In this document: positions 9,985 to 19,621 of the stretch, one piece after another
Layout: each line of letters starts with the position of its first letter
How positions within the stretch are numbered: the first letter of the stretch is position 1
Assembly (NCBI RefSeq): GCF_900111965.1
Contig: NZ_FOJT01000006.1
Location: forward strand, 62,001 to 126,000
DNA length: 64,000 nucleotides
Origin: Flavobacterium swingsii
Lineage (GTDB): Bacteria > Bacteroidota > Bacteroidia > Flavobacteriales > Flavobacteriaceae
Reading direction: 5' to 3'
Position numbers and translations under genes: made by a program
Notes under the pieces: generated by a model
What the model was told of the DNA's origin: nothing
Databases searched by the model: none
Seen by the model: the letters and a program-made list of their open reading frames with translations, nothing else

Positions 9985-12318
9985 ATGCAAAAATACATCA
10001 GCCAACTTAACGAAGCACAACAAGCACCTGTCTTACAAAAAGATGGACCAATGATTGTAATTGCTGGAGCAGGCTCAGGAAAAACACGGGTACTTACAGT
10101 AAGAATTGCCAATTTGATGAGTCAAGGCGTCGATGCTTTTAATATTCTTGCACTTACATTTACCAACAAAGCAGCACGTGAAATGAAAAAACGTATTGCA
10201 GATATTGTAGGAAATGCCGAAGCTAAAAACCTTTGGATGGGAACTTTTCACTCGGTTTTTGCAAGAATTCTTCGTTCGGAAGCAGATAAATTGGGTTATC
10301 CAAGCAATTTTACGATTTATGACGCACAAGATTCGGTACGATTAATCGGCGCCATTATCAAAGAAATGCAGTTGGACAAAGATATTTACAAACCAAAACA
10401 GGTTTTCAGTAAAATATCGTCTTATAAAAACAGTTTAATTACTGTAAAAGCTTACTTCAATAATCCCGAATTGCAGGAATCTGATGCGATGGCAAAAAAG
10501 CCACGTTTGGGCGAAATTTACCAAAATTATGTCGAAAGATGTTTTAAAGCTGGAGCAATGGATTTTGATGATTTGTTACTAAAAACCAATGAATTACTAA
10601 CCCGTTTTCCTGAAGTTTTAATGAAATATCAGGATCGTTTCCGTTATATTTTGGTCGATGAGTACCAAGACACAAACCATTCGCAGTATCTAATTGTTCG
10701 AGCGCTGTCGGATAGATTTCAGAATATTTGTGTGGTTGGTGATGATGCGCAAAGTATTTACGGTTTCCGTGGTGCCAACATTAATAATATATTGAACTTT
10801 CAAAAAGATTACGAAAACGTAAAAATGTTTCGATTGGAACAAAATTATCGTTCATCAAAAAATATAGTCGAAGCAGCAAATTCCGTTATCGATAAAAATA
10901 AAACCAAACTAGATAAAGTAGTTTGGACAGCCAATGATTTTGGTCAAAAAATAAAAGTAAATCGAAGCGTAACCGACAACGATGAAGGTCGTTTTGTGGC
11001 AGGAGAAATCTGGACGCAAAAAATGACCAACCAGATGACAAACGGTCAGTTTGCCATTTTGTATCGTACCAATGCACAATCTCGTGCTATGGAAGATGCT
11101 TTGCGAAAACGTGATATTCCGTACAGGATTTATGGTGGATTGTCCTTCTATCAAAGGAAAGAAATAAAAGATGTGCTCTGTTATTTGCGTTTGGTTATCA
11201 ATACAAAAGACGAAGAAGCGCTTATTCGTGTCATTAATTATCCAGCGCGTGGAATAGGAGATACCACCGTCGAAAAACTAACCATTGCAGCCAATCATTA
11301 CAAACGTTCCATTTTTGAAGTGATGGAGCATATTGATAAAATCGATTTAAAACTGAATTCTGGAACCAAAACAAGATTGCAAGATTTTGTAACAATGATA
11401 AAAAGTTTTCAGGTTATTAATGAAACTCAAGATGCCTTTTTTCTTGCTGATCATGTGGCAAAAAAAACAGGATATATTCAGGAACTAAAAAAAGACGGAA
11501 CGCCAGAAGGTATTGCCCGAATTGAAAATATCGAAGAATTACTAAACGGAATCAAGGATTTTACCGATGGTCAAGTAGAAGTAGATGGTGCTCGTGGTGC
11601 ACTATCCGAGTTTTTAGAAGACGTTGCTCTGGCAACCGATTTAGATAAAGATACTTCCGATGAAGATCGCGTGGCATTAATGACAATTCACTTGGCAAAA
11701 GGCTTAGAATTTCCTACGGTTTTTGTCGTAGGAATGGAAGAAGATTTGTTTCCAAGTGCCATGAGTATGAGTACCCGAAGCGAACTCGAAGAAGAACGTC
11801 GTTTGTTTTATGTAGCGTTAACTCGTGCGGAACACCAAGCGTATTTAACGTATGCACAATCACGTTACCGTTGGGGAAAACTCACTGATAGCGAGCCTTC
11901 ACGATTTATTGAAGAAATAGATGGCGAATATTTAGAATATCTGACACCACATGAAACAAATTATAGATACAAACCCCAAATAGATCATGATATTTTTGGT
12001 GATGTAGACAAATCGAAACTAAGATTGGCAAAACCTATAACAGGAACGCCACCTAAATATATTACAGATAACGAACCCAAATCGGATATAAATATTCGTA
12101 AACTAAAACCTGTTTCAAGCAATTCAGGTTCTAATAATGCAAATTTATTTGATAATAAATTGGTTGCAGGAAATATAGTCATGCACGAACGCTTCGGAAA
12201 AGGAGAAATCTTAAATCTAGAAGGAGCTGGTGCCGATAAAAAAGCCGAAATTAAGTTTGAAGTTGGCGGAATTAAAAAATTATTATTGCGATTTGCAAAG
12301 TTAGATGTTATAGCATAA
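9985..12318 (+). CDS. pcrA: UvrD/PcrA-type superfamily 1 DNA helicase
   Basis: A 777-residue helicase with all SF1A motifs: Q-motif LNEAQQAPV, Walker A GAGSGKT (about residues 28-34), FTNKAAREMKKRI, Walker B DEYQDTN near residue 225, GDDAQSIYGFRGA, QNYRSS, and LMTIHLAKGLEFPTVFVVG with VALTRAEH. The C-terminus carries the PcrA-type beta domain (GNIVMHERFGKGEIL) that contacts RNA polymerase or DNA. It unwinds DNA in repair and in clearing replication obstacles. It heads a same-strand run with the TfoX-N gene 4 bases downstream. UvrD and PcrA cannot be told apart by motifs alone. Confidence 0.95.
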   Translation: MQKYISQLNEAQQAPVLQKDGPMIVIAGAGSGKTRVLTVRIANLMSQGVDAFNILALTFTNKAAREMKKRIADIVGNAEAKNLWMGTFHSVFARILRSEADKLGYPSNFTIYDAQDSVRLIGAIIKEMQLDKDIYKPKQVFSKISSYKNSLITVKAYFNNPELQESDAMAKKPRLGEIYQNYVERCFKAGAMDFDDLLLKTNELLTRFPEVLMKYQDRFRYILVDEYQDTNHSQYLIVRALSDRFQNICVVGDDAQSIYGFRGANINNILNFQKDYENVKMFRLEQNYRSSKNIVEAANSVIDKNKTKLDKVVWTANDFGQKIKVNRSVTDNDEGRFVAGEIWTQKMTNQMTNGQFAILYRTNAQSRAMEDALRKRDIPYRIYGGLSFYQRKEIKDVLCYLRLVINTKDEEALIRVINYPARGIGDTTVEKLTIAANHYKRSIFEVMEHIDKIDLKLNSGTKTRLQDFVTMIKSFQVINETQDAFFLADHVAKKTGYIQELKKDGTPEGIARIENIEELLNGIKDFTDGQVEVDGARGALSEFLEDVALATDLDKDTSDEDRVALMTIHLAKGLEFPTVFVVGMEEDLFPSAMSMSTRSELEEERRLFYVALTRAEHQAYLTYAQSRYRWGKLTDSEPSRFIEEIDGEYLEYLTPHETNYRYKPQIDHDIFGDVDKSKLRLAKPITGTPPKYITDNEPKSDINIRKLKPVSSNSGSNNANLFDNKLVAGNIVMHERFGKGEILNLEGAGADKKAEIKFEVGGIKKLLLRFAKLDVIA

Positions 12319-12322
12319 AATC

Positions 12323-12670
12323 ATGGCTTACAATGAAGAACTAGCGTTTAGAATAAAGAAAAACCTAATTTTACAGAACATAGATTTTGTAGAGAAAAAA
12401 ATGTTTGGTGGTTTAGCATTTATGATAAATGACAAAATGTGCATTGGTATAATTAAAGAAGAACTCATGTTGCGAGTTTTGGAAACTAATTATGAAGATT
12501 TATTAAAGAAAGATTATGTTCGACCGATGAATTTTACAGGAAAAATAATCAAAGGAATGGTTTTTGTCGAATCTGAAGGGTTATCAAACGAAAAAAAGTT
12601 ACTAGAATTTATTAATTACGGTTTAGAATTTGCCGAAAAAGGAGTTGTAAAAAGCAAGAAAAAGAAGTAA
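12323..12670 (+). CDS. TfoX N-terminal domain protein
   Basis: A 115-residue protein made of the TfoX/Sxy N-terminal domain alone (segments KMFGGLAFMINDKMCIGI and RPMNFTGKIIKGMVFV). It ends in a lysine-rich tail. In gammaproteobacteria the full-length protein regulates competence. Stand-alone N-domains in other bacteria have no established role, so no competence function should be read into it. It follows the helicase gene by 4 bases and is probably translated from the same message. Confidence 0.85.
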   Translation: MAYNEELAFRIKKNLILQNIDFVEKKMFGGLAFMINDKMCIGIIKEELMLRVLETNYEDLLKKDYVRPMNFTGKIIKGMVFVESEGLSNEKKLLEFINYGLEFAEKGVVKSKKKK

Positions 12671-12724
12671 ATTTAATTACCCAAAAAATCTAAAATCAGA
12701 AGTCTAAAATCTAATATTTTTCTT

Positions 12725-13345
12725 ATGTCACAATTCATCAAAATATATCCAGACAATCCCAGTGAAGCTGCCATTAAAAAAGTAGTTGATGTACTAAAAA
12801 ATGGTGGACTTATCATTTATCCAACCGATACCGTTTATGGTTTGGGTTGCGATATTACCAATACCAAAGCATTAGAGAGAATCGCAAAAATAAAAGGAAT
12901 CAAGCTCGAAAAAGCCAATTTTTCTTTTGTTTGTCATGATTTGAGCAATATTTCCGATTATGTAAAGCAAATAGATACTTCTACTTTTAAGATTTTAAAA
13001 CGAGCTTTACCAGGACCGTATACTTTTATTTTACCAGGAAATAATAATTTACCTAAAGAATTCAAAAAGAAAACCACGGTCGGAATTCGTGTTCCAGATA
13101 ATAATATTGCTTTAGAAATCGTAAAAATGTTAGGAAATCCTATCGTTTCAACTTCGATTCACGATGATGATGATGTAATAGAATACACAACCGATCCAGA
13201 ATTGATTTTTGAGAAATGGCAAAACCTTGTCGATTTAGTTATCGATGGTGGTTATGGAGATAATATAGGCTCGACAATTATCGATTTGTCAGGTCATGAA
13301 CCCGAAGTTATTCGTGAAGGAAAAGGAAGTTTAGATATTTTGTAA
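12725..13345 (+). CDS. L-threonylcarbamoyladenylate synthase (Sua5/YciO/TsaC family)
   Basis: A 206-residue protein of the YrdC fold with the family motifs PTDTVYGLGCDI, KANFSFVCHDLSNISDYV, LPGPYTFIL, VGIRVPDN and GSTIIDLSG. The enzyme makes threonylcarbamoyl-AMP from threonine, bicarbonate and ATP for the t6A modification of tRNAs reading ANN codons. The length fits the short TsaC/YciO form without the Sua5 C-terminal domain; the KANFSFVC segment in place of KRP(x)P leans towards YciO, so the activity is probable rather than certain. It follows the TfoX-N gene after 54 bases. Confidence 0.85.
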   Translation: MSQFIKIYPDNPSEAAIKKVVDVLKNGGLIIYPTDTVYGLGCDITNTKALERIAKIKGIKLEKANFSFVCHDLSNISDYVKQIDTSTFKILKRALPGPYTFILPGNNNLPKEFKKKTTVGIRVPDNNIALEIVKMLGNPIVSTSIHDDDDVIEYTTDPELIFEKWQNLVDLVIDGGYGDNIGSTIIDLSGHEPEVIREGKGSLDIL

Positions 13346-13407
13346 ATTTCTAAATTTAAAATACATATAAATTCGTTAATTAGTGGTTAGAAAAAGTATT
13401 TCTACCC

Positions 13408-13415
13408 TATTTTTG
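13408..13415 (+). promoter_or_regulatory. -7 promoter box for oligopeptidase B
   Basis: TATTTTTG fits TAnnTTTG. It falls inside the apparent 5' extension of the reading frame, which argues for the ATG at 13437 rather than the GTG at 13383 as the start. Confidence 0.6.
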
Positions 13416-13436
13416 CCGTCCAAATTAAATATAAAA

Positions 13437-15497
13437 ATGTCTAAAAAAATACAAGCTCCTTTAGCAACTATAAAACCACATACTTTAGAAAAACATAAAG
13501 ATATTCGTATCGATAATTATTATTGGCTTAACGATCGCGAAAACTCAGAAGTAATTGATTATCTAAACAAAGAAAACGAATATTACAACGAAATGACAGC
13601 CGATACAAAGGCTTTTCAAACGGAATTATTCGAAGAAATGAAAGCCAGAATTAAGGAAGACGACCAGTCGGTTCCTTACTTATACAACGGATATTATTAT
13701 ATTACTCGTTTCGAAAAAGGACAAGATTACCCAATATATTCTCGTAAAAAAGGAAATTTAGAAGCTATCGAAGAAATTTTGTTCGATTGTAACGAAATGG
13801 CAAAAGACCAAACTTACTTTCAATTGGGTGGATTAAGTGTTAGTCCAGATAATAAATTGGCGATTTTTAGTTCAGATGTTGTAGGAAGAAGAATTTATAC
13901 GATTCAAATAAAAAACTTAGAAACAAACGAAATTTTATCTGATAAGATAGAAAATACATCAGGTTCGGCAGTTTGGGCAAACGATAATTTTACCATATTT
14001 TATTCGACACAAAACGAAGTTACTTTGCGTTCGGACAAGATTTTTAAACACAAATTAGGTTCAAAATCTTCTGAAGACGTTTTGGTTTATTTTGAAAAAG
14101 ACGAAACTTATAATGTAGATATTGCTAAATCGAAATCTAAAAAATACTTGGCAATCGAGTCTGGAAGTACGCTCACAACCGAATATCAGATTTTGGAAGC
14201 CGATAATCCTGACGGAAAATTCAGAATGTTTCAAAAACGTGTTCGTGGTTTAGAATACAGTATCAATCATTACGGCGATAGTTTTTATATCATGACGAAT
14301 AAAGACGAAGCTGAGAATTTCAAATTGATGAAAACCTTAGAAACGTCAACATCAAAAGAAAATTGGACAGAAGTAATTGCCCATCGTGAAGACGTTTTGT
14401 TAGAAGATATCGAAATTTTTAAAGATTATTTAGTTGTTGAAGAACGCGAGAATGGTTTGCATAAAATACGAATCATGCCATGGAGTGGGAAAGGAGAATA
14501 TTATTTGCCTTTCGATAGCGAAACGTATTCGGCAGCAACAGGTGCTAACGTCGATTTTGACACTGAAATTCTTCGCTACGGTTACCAATCGTTAACAACA
14601 CCATCTTCGGTTATCGATTTTAATATGAAAACCAAAACCAAAGAAATTAAAAAAGAACAAGAAGTTTTAGGTGGGAAATTCGATAAAAATAACTATATTG
14701 AAAAAAGAATTTGGGCTACAGCCAATGACGGAACAAAAATCCCGATCTCGATGATTCATCAAGTAGGAGTGAAGCTCGATGGAAGCAATCCGCTATTGCA
14801 ATATGCTTACGGATCTTACGGATATTCAATGGATTGTACATTTTCGACCACAAGATTATCTCTTTTAGATAGAGGTTTTGTTTTTGCTATTGCACATATT
14901 CGTGGAGGTGAAGATTTGGGAAGACCTTGGTATGAAGACGGAAAATTATTAAAAAAGAAAAATACTTTTAGCGATTTTGTAGATTGTTCAAAATATTTAA
15001 TATCAGAAAAATACACATCAGCCGAGCATTTATATGCAGAAGGCGGATCAGCAGGAGGATTACTTATGGGAGCAGTAATAAATATGGCGCCAGAATTGTA
15101 TAACGGAATCATAGCACAAGTTCCTTTTGTAGATGTTATTACGACAATGTTAGACGATTCTATACCATTAACAACGGGAGAATATGACGAATGGGGAAAT
15201 CCGAACAAGAAAAAATATTACGATTATATGAAATCTTATTCGCCTTATGACAATATTATAGCACAAAAATACCCGAATATGTTAGTAACCACAGGACTTC
15301 ATGATTCGCAAGTGCAATATTGGGAACCAGCGAAATGGGTGGCAAAATTACGAACTTTAAAAACAGATAATAATTTACTTTATCTTAACACAAATATGGA
15401 TGCAGGCCACGGTGGCGCGTCGGGACGCTTCGAATCGCTTAAGGAAGTTGCAAAAGAATTCAGTTTTTTATTAGATTTAGAAGGAATTAAAAGGTAG
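13437..15497 (+). CDS. ptrB: S9 family serine oligopeptidase (oligopeptidase B)
   Basis: A 686-residue prolyl-oligopeptidase-family enzyme. The N-terminal half is a beta-propeller with the family opening PHTLEKHKDIRIDNYYWLNDR. The C-terminal half is the alpha/beta hydrolase with the nucleophile GGSAGG, the acid region LVTTGLHDSQVQYWEPAKW and the histidine DAGHGGASGR. Oligopeptidase B cleaves short peptides after basic residues. The frame is open upstream to a GTG at 13383, but a promoter box lies inside that stretch and the ATG at 13437 opens a normal cytoplasmic N-terminus (MSKKIQAPLATIKPH). No signal peptide is seen. Confidence 0.93.
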   Translation: MSKKIQAPLATIKPHTLEKHKDIRIDNYYWLNDRENSEVIDYLNKENEYYNEMTADTKAFQTELFEEMKARIKEDDQSVPYLYNGYYYITRFEKGQDYPIYSRKKGNLEAIEEILFDCNEMAKDQTYFQLGGLSVSPDNKLAIFSSDVVGRRIYTIQIKNLETNEILSDKIENTSGSAVWANDNFTIFYSTQNEVTLRSDKIFKHKLGSKSSEDVLVYFEKDETYNVDIAKSKSKKYLAIESGSTLTTEYQILEADNPDGKFRMFQKRVRGLEYSINHYGDSFYIMTNKDEAENFKLMKTLETSTSKENWTEVIAHREDVLLEDIEIFKDYLVVEERENGLHKIRIMPWSGKGEYYLPFDSETYSAATGANVDFDTEILRYGYQSLTTPSSVIDFNMKTKTKEIKKEQEVLGGKFDKNNYIEKRIWATANDGTKIPISMIHQVGVKLDGSNPLLQYAYGSYGYSMDCTFSTTRLSLLDRGFVFAIAHIRGGEDLGRPWYEDGKLLKKKNTFSDFVDCSKYLISEKYTSAEHLYAEGGSAGGLLMGAVINMAPELYNGIIAQVPFVDVITTMLDDSIPLTTGEYDEWGNPNKKKYYDYMKSYSPYDNIIAQKYPNMLVTTGLHDSQVQYWEPAKWVAKLRTLKTDNNLLYLNTNMDAGHGGASGRFESLKEVAKEFSFLLDLEGIKR

Positions 15498-15512
15498 TTA
15501 GATTTTTTTTTA

Positions 15513-15520
15513 TAAATTTG
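15513..15520 (+). promoter_or_regulatory. -7 promoter box for the cysteine synthase
   Basis: TAAATTTG fits TAnnTTTG, 53 bases ahead of the ATG at 15574, directly after the oligopeptidase gene. Confidence 0.5.
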
Positions 15521-15573
15521 CAGAGTTTGGAGTGATATAAATTTCAACAAGATAAGCCACGATTACAATATAT

Positions 15574-16614
15574 ATGAAACAAGAAATAAAAGCTTACGAT
15601 AACGTTTTAGGGCTAATAGGTAATACACCACTTATTAAAATCAATAAAATTACCGAAGAATTAAGAGGTAATTTTTATGCTAAAGTGGAAGCCTTTAACC
15701 CAGGACATTCTACTAAAGACAGGATTGCGTTATATATTATTGAAGAAGCAGAAAGACAAGGAATACTAAAACCTGGGGATACAATTATAGAAACCACATC
15801 TGGTAATACAGGTTTCAGTTTGGCGATGGTTAGTATTATAAAAGGATACGAATGTATTCTTGCAGTAAGTTCTAAATCTTCAGCAGATAAAATAGATATG
15901 TTGCGAAGTATGGGAGCAAAAGTTTATGTTTGTCCAGCACACGTATCTGCCGATGACGAACGCTCTTATTACAATGTAGCAAAACGTTTGCACGAAGAAA
16001 CAAAAGGTTCAGTATATATCAATCAGTATTTCAATGATTTGAATATTGAAGCACATTATAAAACTACTGGTCCAGAAATCTGGGAACAAACTTCAGGAAA
16101 AATAACACATTTAATAGCTTGTACAGGAACAGGAGGAACACTTTCTGGCGCTGCAAAATATTTAAAAGAACAAAATCCAAATATTAGAATTTTAGGTGTT
16201 GATGCTTTTGGTTCTGTGATAAAAAAATACCACGAAACCAAAGAATTCGATAACGATGAAATTTATCCATACAGAATAGAAGGATTGGGTAAAAATTTAA
16301 TTCCTACTGCAACTGATTTTGATATTATTGATAAGTTTGTCAAAGTAACGGATGAAGAAAGTGCACACATGACAAGAAATATCGCAAAAACCGAAGGTCT
16401 TTTTGTAGGATATACTTCAGGAGCAGTAATGCAAGCTATTTTACAATATGCAGAAGAAGGAGAATTTGATGAGAACAGTAATGTAATTGCTATTTTTCCA
16501 GATCACGGTTCTCGTTATATGAGTAAAGTATTTAGTGACGAATGGATGAATGCTCAAGGTTTCTTTGACAGCATAAATCTTGAAGAAGCTCAAAAAATAG
16601 AATATATAAAGTAA
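15574..16614 (+). CDS. PLP-dependent cysteine synthase family protein
   Basis: A 346-residue fold type II PLP enzyme. The Schiff-base lysine sits in NPGHSTKDR (about residue 50), the substrate loop is TSGNTG, the phosphate-binding glycine loop is GTGGTLSG, and the C-terminal segment YTSGAVMQA closes the site. These make it a CysK/CysM-type O-acetylserine sulfhydrylase or a close relative such as a cystathionine beta-synthase-like enzyme without regulatory domain. It has its own promoter and a strong terminator shared with the convergent prfB. CysM versus CysK cannot be settled by eye. Confidence 0.9.
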   Translation: MKQEIKAYDNVLGLIGNTPLIKINKITEELRGNFYAKVEAFNPGHSTKDRIALYIIEEAERQGILKPGDTIIETTSGNTGFSLAMVSIIKGYECILAVSSKSSADKIDMLRSMGAKVYVCPAHVSADDERSYYNVAKRLHEETKGSVYINQYFNDLNIEAHYKTTGPEIWEQTSGKITHLIACTGTGGTLSGAAKYLKEQNPNIRILGVDAFGSVIKKYHETKEFDNDEIYPYRIEGLGKNLIPTATDFDIIDKFVKVTDEESAHMTRNIAKTEGLFVGYTSGAVMQAILQYAEEGEFDENSNVIAIFPDHGSRYMSKVFSDEWMNAQGFFDSINLEEAQKIEYIK

Positions 16615-16635
16615 TTTATTATTTTAAAATATAAC

Positions 16636-16665
16636 AAAAAGGTCTGAAATTTTCAGACCTTTTTC
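16636..16665. terminator. Bidirectional terminator between cysteine synthase and prfB
   Basis: AAAAAGGTCTGA and TCAGACCTTTTT form a near-perfect stem with a four-base AATT loop, an A tract on the left and a T tract on the right. It sits midway between two convergent genes. Confidence 0.85.
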
Positions 16666-16682
16666 TATTATATAAACTTAAA

Positions 16683-17778
16683 TTACTCTTCTTTTTGTCC
16701 CATTTTCATTAAATATGCTTTCAGAAAAGCATCAATGTTTCCATTCATTACGCCGTCTACATCGCTAGTTTCATGACCAGTTCGCACATCTTTCACTAAC
16801 TTGTAAGGTTGCATGACATAATTTCTAATTTGAGAACCCCATTCTATTTTCATTTTTCCGGCTTCAATATCGTTGCGTTGCTCTTGCTGTTTTTTGAGTT
16901 CAATTTCATACAATTGCGAACGTAACATTTGCATCGCTCGATTCCTATTATCGTGTTGTGAACGTGTTTCGGAACACTGAATCTGAATTCCCGTCGGTTT
17001 GTGTGTCAATTGTACTTTAGTTTCCACCTTGTTCACATTTTGACCACCAGCACCACTAGAACGAGCCGTTATGATTTCAATATCAGCAGGATTTATCTCA
17101 ATTTCAATCGTATCATCAACCAGCGGATACACATAAACCGAAGCAAACGAAGTATGACGCTTGGCATTGCTATCAAAAGGGGAAATTCGCACCAATCTAT
17201 GCACGCCGTTTTCACCTTTCAGATAACCAAAAGAATAATCGCCTTCAATTTCTAAAGTCACCGTTTTAATTCCTGCCGCATCACCTTTCTGAAAATTCAG
17301 TTCTTTTATCTTATAACCTTGATTTTCGGCCCACATCATATACATACGCATAAGCATTTCGGCCCAATCGCAGCTTTCAGTACCACCAGCACCAGCAGTA
17401 ATTTGCAAAACAGCACTTAGAGAATCGCCTTCGTCCGAAAGCATATTTTTAAACTCAATTCCTTCAATATGCGTATTGGTAACCTCATATTGCTGGTCTA
17501 ATTCTTGTTCAGAAAGTTCTCCTTCTTTATAAAAATCATAGGCCAATTGCAATTCGTCGGCCATTTCGACCGCTTTGTTGTAATCTTCGACCCATTTTTT
17601 CTTCGAACGGAGATTTTTTACGATTATTTCGGCTGCTTTTGCGTTGTTCCAAAAATCGGGGGCAAAAGTTTTTTCTTCCTCGTTTGTAATTTCTATTAGT
17701 TTCGCATCAACGTCAAAGATACCTCCTCAACGCACCAAGACGCTCCACAATACCTTTTATTTGTTCGGTATTTGTCAT
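16683..17778 (-). CDS. prfB: Peptide chain release factor 2 with programmed +1 frameshift
   Basis: RF2 terminates translation at UGA and UAA. The gene reads in two frames. From the ATG at 17778 the first 21 codons end in TAT CTT TGA (stop at 17713-17715). Slipping +1 after CTT continues GAC GTT GAT into the long frame, giving 364 residues, the normal RF2 length. The sequence AGGAGG at 17722-17727 immediately upstream is the stimulatory Shine-Dalgarno-like element. In the main frame SPF (stop-codon recognition, in [12 protein letters not shown]) and GGQ (peptide release, in [11 protein letters not shown]) are intact. Annotating only the second frame from an internal ATG at 17564 would lose about 70 residues. 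RF2 thus controls its own synthesis: scarce RF2 lets the internal UGA slip. Confidence 0.97.
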
Positions 17779-17808
17779 AAAATTGTTTAGTTTTGTAATA
17801 GTTATTTG

Positions 17809-17890
17809 AAGCTATTCCCGCTATCCGTTCTAATCTTTTGCTTTCTAAAGAAAAAAGCAAAAGGATTTCCACTACTATCGGGGCTAGAAA
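17809..17890 (+). repeat. Intergenic palindromic repeat, copy 1
   Basis: An 82-base element beginning AAGCTATTCCCGCTATCC with a central stem CTTTTGCTTT / AAAGCAAAAG and ending GGGGCTAGAA. A related copy in the same orientation lies at 51794-51873. It sits between divergent prfB and ltaE. The conserved ends and hairpin core suggest a REP-like dispersed element, or a folded RNA element. Confidence 0.65.
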
Positions 17891-17940
17891 AGGACAGTAA
17901 TCTATAATTAAGCATCAAAAATAAGAATTTTACCCGAAGT

Positions 17941-18966
17941 ATGGAAATAAATTTAGTTAGCGACACCGTAACCAAGCCTACTCAAGAAATGTTAAACGCT
18001 ATGTTTACTGCAAAAGTAGGCGATGATGTGTACAAACAAGACCCAACAGTTAACGCCTTAGAAGAAAAAGTAGCAGCAATGTTTGGTATGGAAAGTGCCT
18101 TGTTTTTCCCGTCAGGAACTATGGCAAACCAAACGGCAATCAAGTTACATACAAATCCTGGAGAGCAAGTAATTTGCGACAAATACTCGCATATTTACCA
18201 TTACGAAGGCGGCGGGGCATCTTTTAACAGTGGTGTTTCCTGTAATCTTGTCGATGGAAATCGAGGTATGATTACTGCCGATTTAGTAAAAAATGCGATA
18301 AACGATCCAGAATTTTATCATGCACCACTTACGAGTTTAGTAAGTATCGAAAATACAACAAATAAAGGTGGTGGCGCTTGTTATGACCTGCAACCACTTC
18401 GAGAAATAAAGCAAGTTTGTTTAGATAATAATTTAAAATACCATCTTGACGGTGCCAGATTATGGAATGCTTTGGTTGCTAAAAAACAATCACCAACACA
18501 ATTCGGAGAATTATTTGATTCCATTTCGGTTTGTTTGTCTAAAGGATTGGGTGCGCCAATAGGTTCAGTTTTGGTATCTGATGCAAAAACTATTCACAGA
18601 GCATTACGAATTCGTAAAATTTTTGGTGGCGGTATGCGACAAGCAGGTTATTTAGCTGCTGCAGGAATTTACGCTTTAGACAATCATATAGAACGTCTGG
18701 CAGAAGACCATCGCCGAGCAAGAGAAATCGCGCAAGTTTTGCAAACTTTACCTTGGATAGCGCAAATAGAACCTGTAGAAACTAATATTCTAATATTTTC
18801 TATCCAACCTTATCTAAACGAAAAAATAATTACCGAAAAATTCAAAGAAAAAGGAATTTATATCAGCTCTATGGGGCAAGGAAAGCTGCGAATTGTGACG
18901 CATTTAGATTATCGTCAAGTGATGCATGAGTATGTTTTGGAAACACTTTTAAAATTGAGAATGTAA
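17941..18966 (+). CDS. ltaE: Low-specificity L-threonine aldolase
   Basis: A 341-residue fold type I PLP enzyme with the threonine aldolase opening NLVSDTVTKPTQEML and VGDDVYKQDPTV. The PLP lysine lies in SVCLSKGLGAPIGS near residue 200, and the cofactor-binding aspartate in YHLDGARLWNA. It splits L-threonine or L-allo-threonine to glycine and acetaldehyde, a source of glycine. It has no operon partner: the dispersed repeat lies upstream and a cassette-like unit follows 34 bases after its stop. Confidence 0.92.
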   Translation: MEINLVSDTVTKPTQEMLNAMFTAKVGDDVYKQDPTVNALEEKVAAMFGMESALFFPSGTMANQTAIKLHTNPGEQVICDKYSHIYHYEGGGASFNSGVSCNLVDGNRGMITADLVKNAINDPEFYHAPLTSLVSIENTTNKGGGACYDLQPLREIKQVCLDNNLKYHLDGARLWNALVAKKQSPTQFGELFDSISVCLSKGLGAPIGSVLVSDAKTIHRALRIRKIFGGGMRQAGYLAAAGIYALDNHIERLAEDHRRAREIAQVLQTLPWIAQIEPVETNILIFSIQPYLNEKIITEKFKEKGIYISSMGQGKLRIVTHLDYRQVMHEYVLETLLKLRM

Positions 18967-19065
18967 GATTATAAATTAATAATTTATGCGAATCCAAACG
19001 TTAGTAGACATTACCGAGCAGAGCCACAAAACTATTAAAGTGGCAAATATTTAAAGAAATGAATA

Positions 19066-19620
19066 ATGCCACATATTTATAGAATTGATAGTAGAATTAA
19101 TATAGTAAGGAAACTTATTGAACCTTTTCAGCTACAGTTAAATGAAATTGTAGAATCTGTTAAAATCCAAGGCAATGAATACTGGGATATGCTATATGCT
19201 GATGACGCAGAGCATTTTGTAGGCACGGTCTTTATCATTTTACAAAACTACATTAATAGTAGTATATCTGATTTATATCCAGAATTAGAAAAAATACATT
19301 TAAAATATTTAATCGGCACAAAAATAGAGAATACACAATCAACAAAAATTCAACTCATAGTTTCTATTGCTAATTATTATAAACATCGAGATTTACCATC
19401 TGTATTGCATAAATACACTTCAAATACTTTAAATGATTTAGGTATTGAGTATAAATATTTTTATGATGAGCAAAATGATAAATATTTTCACGAAGTTGGT
19501 TCTAATTCACCTGTATTTACAGGATTTACAAAATTATCTGACTCTTGGAACTTCAATGACGTGATAGATGCAGTCTCCTTATGGCGTGAAAATATGTGGG
19601 AGATTGAAGAAAATAAGTAA
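19066..19620 (+). CDS. Unrecognised protein, cassette A
   Basis: A 184-residue soluble protein that I do not recognise. It has no signal peptide or transmembrane helix. The middle (EKIHLKYLIGTKIENTQSTKIQLIVSIANYYKHRD) looks helical, and the C-terminus is acidic and tryptophan-rich (WRENMWEIEENK). It is the only gene of cassette-like unit A, and its stop codon lies one base before the attC-like element, the compact layout typical of integron cassettes, whose genes are often of unknown function. A short upstream reading frame from 18986 (about 22 codons) spans the cassette junction and is probably not a gene. Confidence 0.75.
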   Translation: MPHIYRIDSRINIVRKLIEPFQLQLNEIVESVKIQGNEYWDMLYADDAEHFVGTVFIILQNYINSSISDLYPELEKIHLKYLIGTKIENTQSTKIQLIVSIANYYKHRDLPSVLHKYTSNTLNDLGIEYKYFYDEQNDKYFHEVGSNSPVFTGFTKLSDSWNFNDVIDAVSLWRENMWEIEENK

Positions 19621-19621
19621 C

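Noticed and set aside
13383..13436. GTG-started N-terminal extension of oligopeptidase B
   Set aside because: It contains the TAnnTTTG promoter box and does not look like family sequence; ATG at 13437 fits.
16683..17564. prfB as a 293-residue gene starting at an internal ATG
   Set aside because: The upstream sequence encodes the missing RF2 N-terminus through a +1 slip at CTT TGA C, giving the normal 364 residues.
18986..19054. A 22-codon reading frame after ltaE
   Set aside because: It crosses the left border of cassette A and has no family resemblance; probably chance.
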